Assembly (NCBI GenBank): GCA_015657535.1
Contig: JADHZB010000023.1
Span: forward strand, 1 to 64,000
Source of the DNA: Nephromyces sp. MM_2019
Taxonomy: Eukaryota; Apicomplexa; Aconoidasida; Nephromycida
Length of the DNA stretch: 64,000 nt
Reading direction: 5' to 3'
Below are positions 53,458 to 64,000 of this stretch, one piece after another. The notes under the pieces were generated by a model. It was not told the origin of the DNA and searched no databases. It was given only the letters and a program-made list of their open reading frames with translations. Each line of letters starts with the position of its first letter. Position 1 is the stretch's first letter. The position numbers were made by a program, and so were the translations under genes.

Positions 53458-55510
53458 TTCTTATTTCATTCTATACCTTTTTTTTTATTAACTCAGTTTC
53501 TAAATTCATTATTATGGCTTGAGTTTGATACCAATCATTTCTTGAGTTCAATACTAATCATTTAAAAGTGGTTAGGCTTGTTAGCAGACTTGTTAAAAAA
53601 AACTAATGTTCAGGCAGTTGATTATCAGCATAATACTAATTATTTTAAATGCATTTTGCATTTTTTTTTATAATTTGAAGTTTTTCACAAAATTTGAGCA
53701 CAAAAAATGAGATTCTCCACTAGTAAACAAAATTTTACAAGGTATATTAGAGTTGGAAGTGGTACAATAGATATTTTTTAAGGCTGTTTTTATATTGTTA
53801 AACATCTTCAGCTACCTTTTTCACGGCTTTAGATTTAATTTCATTGATATTTTATTTTACAAAAATCTAATTAAGCTATAGCTATTTGTTTAATATTATG
53901 TTTAGATGGTCATGAGTATGATGTATATATATAGTGTAAATATAACTTTCAAGCTAATTGAAAAATTAGGATCATTTCGTGGTTTATGTCTCTTAGACAT
54001 ATGATAATCTTCAAAATTATGTAGTGCTTGTTAAGCAAAAAGAGAAACGAATGATACGCTAATTAAGTAGAGTATAAAAATAAAAAGATTAGATATTCAC
54101 CAAAGAAGTCTTTCAAAACTATAAATACCACAAGCGCAGCACTATTGAAGTTGTTAGTACAGTCATTGTAGGGTAATTCAGCTACAAAAAAATGCCGAGC
54201 TGAAACTTTCATAAGCGTATCTACATTGTGCAGGTTATTTTCTTTTTGATAATTTGAAAGGCTGAGTACTAAAATAGTAGTCCAACCTTTTTACAAAGCA
54301 ATATAGAGTTTCATAACAAAAGGGGTAATAGTGCTTAAGTTTCTATTACCATACCACATTATTAAGTATCATAAATTAGCTCTTTATAGCTTCGACAGTT
54401 TGATTTCCCTAGCGCGGTTAAGTAAAATTTGTATAAGATTTTATCAGAAATTTTTTGAATCACTCATATTAATCTGAAGTAATGTAGAAACTATAGCTGC
54501 CTTAAATTTTGAAAGGCAAACTTGCACACATTATGCGGCCTGGAAATTAATCTAGAAACAACAAAACAAAGAAAATCTGAATGTGTAAATAAAGGAACCT
54601 AGAGACAAAAGATATTTAACTTGAAACTCATCTTACATCTCAAATGCTTAAACACTTAAATACTACTTATTAGTGGAAATTTGTTGACATTTTTTGTATA
54701 CGTAATGCAAACATTTGCTTGCTAATTTTTTTAAAATTGAATTCTTAACATTCTTGTTCTTGATTTTTTTTTTACTACTCTTCAATAACACTCAAATTAA
54801 AAATTAAAATTAAAAACTTTGATTTCATTATATATTTAGTAATTTGCCAATAAAAACTCTTACTTCATTCGTGATCAACAATACCTTCGAACGACAACTG
54901 AATATCTTTACTTAAAAAGATAACAAATATACGGATTTTTGATAATCTTACCTTTTATAAACACCTACAAGAAATTCTAAGTACCACTTATAGTTAAACA
55001 AAACATTTTTAAAACTTTGTAACAAAATTTGAACGAGTTCTTCAAAAGTATTTTAATCTCTTACAATTTAGCATTATAGCCTATTATTCATTTTTTTTTC
55101 TCAATACCAATTTGTTGAAATTGAATACAGATACTAAAAGAACAAGGAGCCGGTTTCACACTTTTTACACATACAATACAATAACGAACCCCACATCCAA
55201 GCAAAATTGCAAACCAAATAGCAAACCAAATCACTTAATATGGCCATTAATTATTTAAAGATAGAAACAAAACATCAAAATGATCAATCAATCAGTTTTC
55301 AGTCTTTCAGTTTTGTGTCAGTAGTTGTTGTTCTCAGAGCTCATTATCATCTAAGCCAAAACATTTAATCGATACAATATATTTAAATCCCCATAGCCCG
55401 CTCTTCAAGTTAAAATAATCTGAACCAGATTTATTGAAATGTTTATTAATTTAAACTGACAGGAAACATTAGTCTAGAATACATTAAAAAAAGTATTTAT
55501 TTCAAAGAAG
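53458..55510. other. Intergenic, no gene seen
   Basis: About 2 kb of AT-rich spacer between plus-strand genes with many oligo-A and oligo-T runs. No supported frame on either strand, no RNA gene recognised. Confidence 0.6.
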
Positions 55511-57059
55511 ATGTCGGGGTGAGTTTAACTAAAATTTTATCTTTAGCTACTCTCATATATATTTGAAAATGTATATTAATGTTAGTATTTTCTGGATCCC
55601 TCATATATTAACCCAGCCTCATTTATATTGTTCCCCTCAGCTTTAAAGGAGTTGAATCAGATTATCCCCAATTTAATAACCCCAAGAATGATTTTGATAA
55701 CCAGAATCCTTATATAACATACCTAACTCATCCCAATGGAATGTATTTATACCAACCTATGATGTATGAAAATCAACAAATACCTAGCCCAACAATGTAT
55801 GCCCCTTATGTACTCATGTTTATACCTCAACCGCAAGATTACAGTCAAATCCAGCCAATTCATAATGCTATTGGATATCCTCCTTTTTATCGCACACCTG
55901 AGGGAAATCAGGAAATGAAGCTCATCCAGCCTCTCTATCCTTTACTTCCCAAAAACTTAAATTTATATAACACCCCTGGCCTCATCACAATGAATCCAAA
56001 CCAGATGATGGCGATAGATTCAAGGTTTTCCCAACCAGAAGAGCCAATTGGATACGATTGTATACCCCAACATAATTATTATGGTATTAGGAATGAAATT
56101 TACCCATTGGAACCATTAACATCTATTTATCGAGAAAGAAAAGCATCTTCAGATCATGTATCTTGTACATTATCTTGCATATCAGATAATATTGAATCGA
56201 TCACAGAGGCACAAATACATAATTTACCTGGACAAATTTTGAGCTCAAAGCCACATAATGACTCGCTTGTATATGATCCATCTGATATGAATGAAAGCCT
56301 CAGCACTTCAACTACCGCATCAACCAATTTTGTTAAACATTCAAGCATAAGTAGCCCACGAACAAATAATTATGGAAGTAAAGCCCATAACTGTAACATA
56401 GAGAAGCATAACCATGATTTTTCAGATGCTAATACGTCCTATAAGCACAAGCACCCCAAAGTTTATCCGAAGGTAACTTTCTTTGTTATCTTTTGAATTA
56501 TTAAGTTAAAACTATAATTAATATTTACTCGCTCACTAATATACAATCTTAAATAATTATCAATTAGATAATGGATGGCAATGGGAAAGATCAATATAAA
56601 ACTGAAGAGACAAAAAACATAGGTTTTGTACATAAAGAAAATAATCATGAAGGTATTTCATTTGGAACCAACTTTCATGCCAAAGGTTAGGTTTTTTTTA
56701 GATATTTCTGATATCTCAGAAATGGATAAAACTACAATATACTACTTTCTCGATTTATAATTACAATTTGCTAGTCAATTGCTTAATGTTTCTCCGAGTT
56801 TTCTTTTGACCCAACATTTGACGCCTTGTAACATTTTCACTTAGGAACATGCAAGCCATGCCGATTTGAATGGACAAGGGGTTGTCACGTTGGTATAGAT
56901 TGCCGTTTTTGCCATCACGAATCACACTCCGATGGCTGTAAGAGAATAACACCTACAGAAAGTGCACTTGATAGGAACTTACACCTTAGAACTCACATCA
57001 TAAACAACTTAAGTAAGTCTGCAAAGCAATGGAAGGCAAAATTAAATGTCGAAAACTAA
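55511..57059 (+). CDS. CCCH zinc-finger protein, single GTCxPC-type finger
   Basis: Four exons, 55511..55518, 55641..56472, 56568..56685 and 56845..57059, with consistent phases; 390 residues. Exon 1 encodes only MSG (ATG TCG GG). The long second exon is Pro/Tyr/Asn/Gln-rich (YLYQPMMYENQQIPSPTMY) and looks disordered. The finger is near the C-terminus: GTCKPCRFEWTRGCHVGID followed by CRFCHH, i.e. Cys325-x7-Cys333-x5-Cys339-x3-His343, preceded by a conserved-looking GTCKP. A basic helix (KSAKQWKAKLNVEN) ends it. Fingers of this style bind RNA in other proteins; the target here is unknown. Several zinc-finger genes follow downstream. Confidence 0.86.
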
Positions 57060-59434
57060 TTAATAACATTGCTAAAAATGCCACAGATTTCGAATTTATG
57101 AACGCCATATTTACGTATTAAAACTGATAATTATAATACTTCTTACTCCGAAAATTTTTTTGTTATAGCCCCTTTTTATTAACCTTATTATATATACATA
57201 TTTATTGACAATTCTAATTGCTAATAGAAACTACCGCTTTTTTTTTCATAAATTTATTTATCTCGTAGTATAATTTTTTGAGTGCTTAATAAAGAAAAGA
57301 TGCCAAGAATAATCAGCATCATCTATTTATTTGATTTATTGAGCAAATTGTTTTTATAAGAACCTGCATAAATTTTCTTTTGCTTAATTCTCATAGTATT
57401 TATGTGCATTACAAATCAATGGAATCTAAATTTTCCTTATATTGATCAATGCTCATTTTTGTTATTTTCCATTTTATTTAATGTTCTGGAAATTTCAACA
57501 TGTCTAGATCTTCCTTCGTAATTCGAACTTCATATTTATTTTTTTGTCAAGAGTTTTTATAGTTTGCCTGAAAGCTTTTGTTCATTATATTTCATGTTGA
57601 GACCAATTCCATTTAGCACCTGGATAACATTTCTCACGCTGTATATGACTGTAATCAAACTATATATATATATATGCATTCAAACCTTCAATTAATGGTA
57701 TTAATATTTCCTTATTAAACTTATTTTAAAAGTTTTATATTATTTCATGATTACACAAAATTTTATTGTATTTTTTACTCAAGATTTCCATATTTAACTG
57801 ATAAAAACAAGATTAATTGAAACATTCATAAAATAACTGGGTTGCATATTTAAAAAAAGCGAGTAAGGAACAATAAAGATAAAATTAATTACTTAAATAT
57901 ATTAGATAATAAAATCACTTGTCATAATCTAAGTAATCGAGTCTTTGTAAACAAGATAGAAAACAGATAAAGCAATTATCCCTTTTTGATTTAAAATTGT
58001 CTAAGAAAGCAAAAACAAAATTAGTAGAATCATGATATTAGAACACATCACTAAAAGGTGGCTAAACAATATTTTATTGTGTCGAGCTTTTTTTTTATAG
58101 TCTTTTCAACATTTAGCTTTGGAACAATTGAGCACTAGTTATGTCACCGCCGACTTTCCTATATTTCACCAACATGTTGATCAATTTGAGTAGTTAAAAA
58201 ATTTATACATTTAAGGTTATAAACACTATTTATGCATGTCCTCATAAATATTCTTAAGGTCCATCAAATATTATAAAACACAGTTTTACATGACCCACAA
58301 GAAGTACTTCTGTGTATAACAAAATGAGAAGCCCACAGAAAGCTGTAGATAGCTCATAATTTTCTTCAGATAATATGTAAGTGCTATTACTATTTTATAA
58401 AGGAAAAAATCGAATTAATTAACATTTTAATCACTAATTAAATTTTTTTACAACATTTTGCTACCTTATTAAATTTATAATATTGCCACCACAAACAAAA
58501 TAATTGCTGCTAAAGAGGTTTTATAGATATAGAATTGATCAATTAAAGTCTAAATCTGAGATGAAATTTATTTATACCCATTCTTTAAGTTGAGTTATAA
58601 AATTCTTAAGTTTTTTTATAATGTGCTGATTAACTCTTTTATGTTCTCAAACTTAGAGTATAAGGTAAATCTCCTTAAATTTTATAGCTGTTTGATCACA
58701 TATATACATTAAAAAAGTTAAGTGAACAGACAAAATTCAACACTAGAGCTTTTACTAGTCTACAAGTCATTTAAGTATGTATAATTAATTACTTTCTTAA
58801 TAATAATAGAAATGGTAGTAATTTTAATTTTTAATTTTTGAAAAAGGCTTGACTTGTATAGAAAGTTTACCAGATTTTAAGACTTTTTCAATTTAAGTAC
58901 TAGCTATTTATTCATTCTATTGTATTTTTATTATCTGATTTAATTTTCAACTTAATACTATGTATTAGCCTTGAGAAAATTTAAGAACTGAAAATGCATG
59001 ATCCCTTAACATAAATCATTGAACTTATCTGTTGTTAAGTGTTTATATGATCTTAAATTAAAAAAATAAATATACGGAATATATAAATAATTAAAGCTTC
59101 AAAAGACGATTGGCTATCACCGTCAGATTCTCTTATTTCAATATTCACATTATCAAGAAGATTTGCGAAGCATAAAAATTATTTTTGACACCAAGACCTC
59201 ATTTCCTCTACTCCTGGATGAGCTTGCTTATTTATGTATATATTTGAGGTTTTTATTTTGCCAACTGGTATTTTATATAAGACTATTTCTGAATATTATT
59301 TATTAAATACTGGATTGAAATTATGAGTGCCTTTTAAGTAATTTCGTAATCTTTTTGCATTTGCAAGATTCGTTTGCTGGTAAATATTTTAAGATTTTCT
59401 AAAATAAATCAAATAATTAAAAAGGGTAGTGGCT
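57060..59434. other. Intergenic, no gene seen
   Basis: About 2.4 kb of very AT-rich spacer between two plus-strand genes, with a TA run near 57662-57675. No supported frame or RNA gene. Confidence 0.6.
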
Positions 59435-60625
59435 ATGGAGATGAATATTCCAGGCCAGTTAAGTATAAATAACCAAACTACTGAGGATTTATGTGATTAT
59501 AGCTCAGTGGCTAATCAATTTACTAATGATAAAAAAGTTCAAATAAAAGAAATTTGTGACATGATTTCCTCTAATAATTATCTTAAAGTTTCCAATGGAA
59601 ATTCAAACATGCATTCTCCTATCAACTTTTGTCAAGATAGGTGCGAATTTAGCTATAAACCATTAAGGGAGTTAAAGCAAACAGGGGATGACTCAGGTGT
59701 GTTTATATCCCACTATATAAGCTTACCCCAATTTTTTAAACTATGAATACTGAAATTTAGCAAATCACAAGCTTTCTTTCTATTGAATTTTTGTGAATTA
59801 TCTTTTTCCTTAGATGTAAATGAATTGAGCACCCAAACACAATTTCAAAGTTTTATACCAATCCAAGATTTCAGTCGAACCTCTTTCAAGAATAATTCAA
59901 AAGAGGGTATGTAAAGTTTCTATCTTCAAACTAAAGCTTAGTTATAATTTATTTTTTTCTTTACAACTTCAGTCACCAAACTAATTAGTAATGCTCAACC
60001 TTCAAATTTTAAATCACCTCTGACCGAGGGTTCGATTATTAGTTATCCGATACTACTAATGGAGAAATTAGCTAGAAAATTGTGTTATAACCTAAATCAG
60101 GATTTAATTAGGTTAACTGATGTTAATGTTTACTTGGAATCTTTAGAAATAATAAAAATTGCTATGTATATGATAAAATTAATACACAAGTTTTCGAATC
60201 AAACTCAAAATGAAGGGTTTTCTAGTAGGTTATCAACTGATATCTTCACAGAGTGTGAGATGACATATCTAGATCAATTTCATAAACCAGTTACTCCTAC
60301 AAATAGTAAACAGATAGGTTTGATATTAGCTCATCCAGATGAATTCAAAAACCCCAGTTCATTCCTACGAATGTATCCCGATCCCAGAAGTTCTATAGCA
60401 GTTGTGCAAAAATCAAATCTTATTAAAGGAAAGTTTGGAAATTGGGGTTGTACATTATGCAACAACATTAATTATCCTAGAAGAAATAAGTGTAATAAGT
60501 GTAACGCTTTACGTGATGATGCGGGTGACAAACTAGTTGATTCCTATGCTAAAGAAGTTTATGCTCAATTAGTTAGCATCAATAAGGAACTCAATTATTT
60601 TGAAAATTTAATAAACTACAGTTAA
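59435..60625 (+). CDS. RanBP2-type zinc-finger protein
   Basis: Three exons, 59435..59696, 59814..59906 and 59973..60625, joined in phase 1 each time; 335 residues. I start at ATG 59435 (MEMNIPGQLSINNQ). Most of the protein is polar and without recognisable domains; a helical part lies at about residues 145-190 (MEKLARKLCYNLNQD). Near the C-terminus is one RanBP2 finger: W276-G-C278-x2-C281-x3-N-x6-C292-x2-C295, in FGNWGCTLCNNINYPRR followed by NKCNKC. This finger type (as in ZRANB2) binds single-stranded RNA, or ubiquitin in some proteins. An HPDEFKNPSSFLRMYPDPRS stretch before it may be a conserved linker. Function beyond RNA or protein binding is not shown. Confidence 0.82.
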
Positions 60626-60760
60626 TAATAGTGTAACTCATGTAAAGTATTAATTATAAGTGGTAACGGCAATTTTAGGTAGTTATAGATTAGTTCGTTT
60701 AAAAAGCTCTTTTATAAGTGATTTTTTGTTCAAAATAAGTAAAATTCAAATCAAAATTTA

Positions 60761-61793
60761 TTAATAAATCCCTCTGATTAAATCTATTATATTTTCTTGA
60801 TCATAGAGAGATTTTGAAACTATATTATTATTGTTATAAGTACAGGCTACATTAGGAGAGTAGGGTGGGTTTGAAAGTTCTTGTATTGAATGAGCATAAG
60901 GGCAATCCTTTCCTTTTGTGCATTGTCCTGTTTAGAAAAAATGCAGAATGTGAGCAGTTTTTATTTCTAAAAAAAATTTAGAACAAAAAGCTAAACCAAA
61001 AAAAATAAATTAAAAACGTAATCGTTAAGAAAATGATTAATACCTCTTTCATTATCTCCACATAAGAAAAGACGACCACGTATTTTTTTAAGGTCATCTT
61101 CACCATGAGCAAAATTGCATTGTGAAGGGTCATTTTGATGGGGGCATAGTCCATTTATCCAATTTTTACATATTGTGGTCTTTTTTGTGTCAGGTACATT
61201 TCTTTGATCTTGATCACCGTGTGCCCAGCAGCAAGAGTTGCCTCGCTTACATTTTCCAGCGAGCCAAAATGTACAAATTCTAGTTTTGTATTGCTTTCGA
61301 GTTGGTTCGCTTTCCTTAGTCAATTTAAGCTCGAAAGGGTAATTAGTAGTAGCTTGAGGTCTCTCTAACGAAGGACTATTTACGTTTTGAAGATGGTATA
61401 ATAGATCATCGAGTCTATAGGGAATAATTAGTTTAGCATTATAATTTAATTATGAAAAGTTTTATAAAAATAATCTTACATGTAGTTATGATCAAGGTGC
61501 TTATAACTTGGGCTCAAGTTACAAGACAAATAACTATTGCGAGAGTGAGAATCAGAACTTTCGCCTAAATCATGCTCAGAAGATTCCAACGATGTACTTC
61601 TTTGACTAATTCCATCAATATCAAAGTTAAAATGCCCAGCAGATCTTTGATCAGAGTTATGGTAATATTGAAGCTTTTGTGACAGATTCTCATTATGAGA
61701 CTCCACCTTTTCTTCAAATTTCTTATTCTCAAGAATTTTAAAATTTGAAGTGAAATAATTGTGTGTATTATCTTGCATCTTATTTATAGACAA
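60761..61793 (-). CDS. Three-finger CCCH zinc-finger protein
   Basis: Three exons, 61480..61793, 61044..61414 and 60761..60927, in consistent phases; 283 residues. The first 150 residues are Asn/Ser/His-rich. Three fingers follow: Cys152-x7-Cys160-x5-Cys166-x3-His170 (CTFWLAGKCKRGNSCCWAH), Cys187-x7-Cys195-x8-Cys204-x3-His208, and Cys223-x7-Cys231-x5-Cys237-x3-His241. The third finger is split by intron 2 and is restored exactly by the splice, which supports the model. The YKTRICTFWLAGKC start resembles tandem CCCH proteins that bind mRNA and control its stability. It converges on the RanBP2-finger gene with only 135 bases between stops. Confidence 0.92.
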
Positions 61794-64000
61794 GTGTTAA
61801 CTACAAAAAACTAGAAAAATTATTCCCTAACTTATATTAAAAATTAAATTAAATTAGTCTTTAAAACTTGTGGTAAATTTCAATGTGTAGAGCAGACTTT
61901 AAGGTAATAGAGATGACAAGGGCACTAGACCTAGGGCGTTTAAAAGATTGTCAAATTGTCTTAAATAAAATGCAATGTTAGGTGTAAATAAAAAAGAAAT
62001 ATTGCAAAATTAAGTCAAATTAGAACAAAATTATGCACGAAAAAGTGACGAATAAATTTTATTGCATACAAAAAATTGTATTGAAATTTACAAATTATAT
62101 GAATGTACTAATGAAAAATGCCCTGTAATGCTTTATTTGATAAAAATGTGAATATATCAAGTGTATCTATAATTATAAAGAAACTGCAATTTCAATTTGT
62201 TACTAAATTTATTAAATAGTGGCCATAATAATTTATATTATACAAAAAGAATCTGTGTGATTCAAATAGTTTGAAATACGACAGAGTAAATCACTCTAGG
62301 CAAATAATGATGGTTGGTATATTAACAATTCCTAATTACTTTTAAGTTATGGGAGCAATTCTACTGATTGGAGTATAATGCTCAACTATTCAAATATCTA
62401 TAAATGTTGAAAAGCTTTATTTATATAAAACTTAAAATAAAATTGTTTAGTAGGTTTATTCTTCAATATAGCTCTTGTATATTTTGCTGAATATAGTAAA
62501 AATTTTGATTAAATAATTGCCCAGTAATCCAAAACTTATTTTTCAGGAATATATATTATGTTAATTGTAAGTGGAAATCAAAACTTTAAAAATTCTTTTA
62601 TATACAAATGAACATACAATTAATATATAATATTACTATTTCCTTAAAAGAATGAAATGGCTATAATTTCCAATCAACTGAGATGAAGGTTCAATACGAA
62701 GCTGTTCTTAAAGCGGTAAACTATTAGCAGATCATTTTTTATCCAATCGTTTAGAGAATTTTTTTTTGTTTTTTTCCATTTTAAATTTGTGTGAGAGATT
62801 ATTAGAAAGAAACATTCTAATAGAAATAGACGATATCTCTTGAAACGAATACATTTAGAAGAAATTAATGTTTATAAAATGTACAAATAAATAAGAATCA
62901 AAATATATTGGTTATTGTTAAGGGCAAGAGGGTTTATAAAGCCATTGATTAATATAGATAATACATTGATCGGATTAAATTATTATCCCTCTTCTAATTG
63001 AAATTTTACTTTAAAGGTTGTTTAGCTGTGTTGTCAGAGTATACTTCTAAATATGTAATTATTTAGTTATGTATTTTGGCATATGCAGTGTTCAAATGTT
63101 AAAATTAATAATTGCACATCATGTTTTACTTAGTAGATTCTATGCCAAGAAGCCAAAAAAAAGATTGAAAAGTTAAAAGGACGGAATTTTTGTTACTATT
63201 AAATTTTAGATATATATATATGTTCAATGTTGATGTGATACTTTACCTCCACAGTTTTATCTTATAAGTCACAAGTAGTAGTAGATAATATTGTTCAAGG
63301 AGTGGTAGTTTATGTTTTGATTATTTATTTGTAATGTTTTTGAAAAATATTAGTTTTCCCAAATAAATTTTTAAACTTGTTTAGAGGCTTTTTCGAGAAA
63401 AGTGTTCTAATTGTTAAGAGCTGATTATTGTGATGCTGTTGGAGTCAATTGACCATTAGAAATAGGGTTTTCTATTGTGTAGTTGATTTATAAATATTTA
63501 ATTAATATGTTTTCATATGGGAATTGATAAAATTGAAGGTTTCTTTTCTGTAGTTTGTCATTGGATTTCTTTACAGTGTGTCATAATTTTTATAATTTTG
63601 TTTAAACAAATTAAATAAATTGTTATGTTTGGTATTTAAAAGGGCTTGCTTTGTTAAATCTTCTTTCTTTTTAATATGTAGAATAGCAGCTTATGTGTTA
63701 AGTATATATAAAGTACAATTAAAACTAAAGCAAATTAATGCTAATTTACTTTTGCTAAGTTTGTGTATTCTTTAAATTATATAACGTTTTTGTTCGGTGA
63801 AAGTAAGTCAGTGTATTGTGCTTGTAAGCTACTTTTAATTTTTAGTGCAACTTCCACTTCACGCTAAGAACATATATGTTTCCACTGGGTAAGTTCGAAT
63901 CTTTTTGATTAGCTGATAGAATAATTTATATCTAACTTATATATCAGCTTTGTACTGAACAAGAGCAAGTTAAGAATATTGGTAACAAAAAAAATCATTT
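61794..64000. other. Intergenic to window end, no gene seen
   Basis: About 2.2 kb upstream of the minus-strand CCCH gene. AT-rich, becoming somewhat GT-rich on the plus strand after 63000. A gttcgaatc word at 63892 looks like a tRNA T-loop, but no cloverleaf can be built around it. No supported frame. Confidence 0.55.

Noticed and set aside
63850..63920. tRNA-like T-loop word gttcgaatc
   Set aside because: The flanking bases do not form a T stem, and no anticodon or acceptor stem can be drawn.

Overview
This is a strongly AT-rich, intron-rich nuclear window from a unicellular eukaryote. TAA, TAG and TGA all end real genes, so the standard code is in use and a ciliate is unlikely. I rebuilt the genes by matching reading frames and phases across GT..AG introns, roughly 80 of them, mostly 45-250 nt. 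The gene set fits an alveolate of the apicomplexan/myzozoan kind. ATG12 lacks its C-terminal glycine, as reported for Toxoplasma and Plasmodium. One CCCH protein carries the G-T-C-x-P-C finger style I associate with alveolates. IFT139 implies a flagellated stage and PEX1 implies peroxisomes. Together these argue against Cryptosporidium or a piroplasm and leave coccidian-, nephromycid- or chrompodellid-like lineages open. The species is not determined here.

Layout. 1-5.1 kb, minus strand: a dual-specificity phosphatase that runs off the left edge, a small FIP1 polyadenylation factor and a NudC/CS-domain protein. 6.4-9.7 kb: histone chaperone ASF1 (+), a small protein ending in CPNCG (+) and a small basic protein with a hydrophobic leader (-). 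10.5-25.2 kb, plus strand: IFT139/TTC21, a Deg/HtrA-type protease with PDZ regions, and replicative helicase subunit MCM5 in 16 exons. 25.9-34.6 kb, minus strand: ATG12, SEC61 alpha and a plant-organelle-type adenylate kinase with a four-cysteine lid. 36.3-41.8 kb (+): PEX1. 42.9-48.5 kb (-): SAM50 in 14 exons. 50.9-53.5 kb (+): a NEK-like kinase whose HRD aspartate is Asn, then an unrecognised Asn/Ser/Lys-rich protein. 55.5-61.8 kb: a CCCH protein (+), a RanBP2-type zinc-finger protein (+) and a three-finger CCCH protein (-).

The genes are mostly housekeeping and do not form one operon-like system. They cover DNA replication and chromatin (MCM5, ASF1), RNA processing (FIP1 and three zinc-finger proteins), protein import and export (SEC61 alpha, SAM50, PEX1), proteolysis and autophagy-family conjugation (Deg protease, ATG12), cilium assembly (IFT139) and nucleotide balance (adenylate kinase). 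I saw no mobile element, CRISPR array, rRNA or convincing tRNA. The best second-look items are the lysine-ended ATG12, the HRN kinase, the PEX1 plus IFT139 combination, the zinc-lid adenylate kinase with a leader, a perfect hairpin just after FIP1, and a strong reversal of CA/GT strand composition between PEX1 and SAM50.
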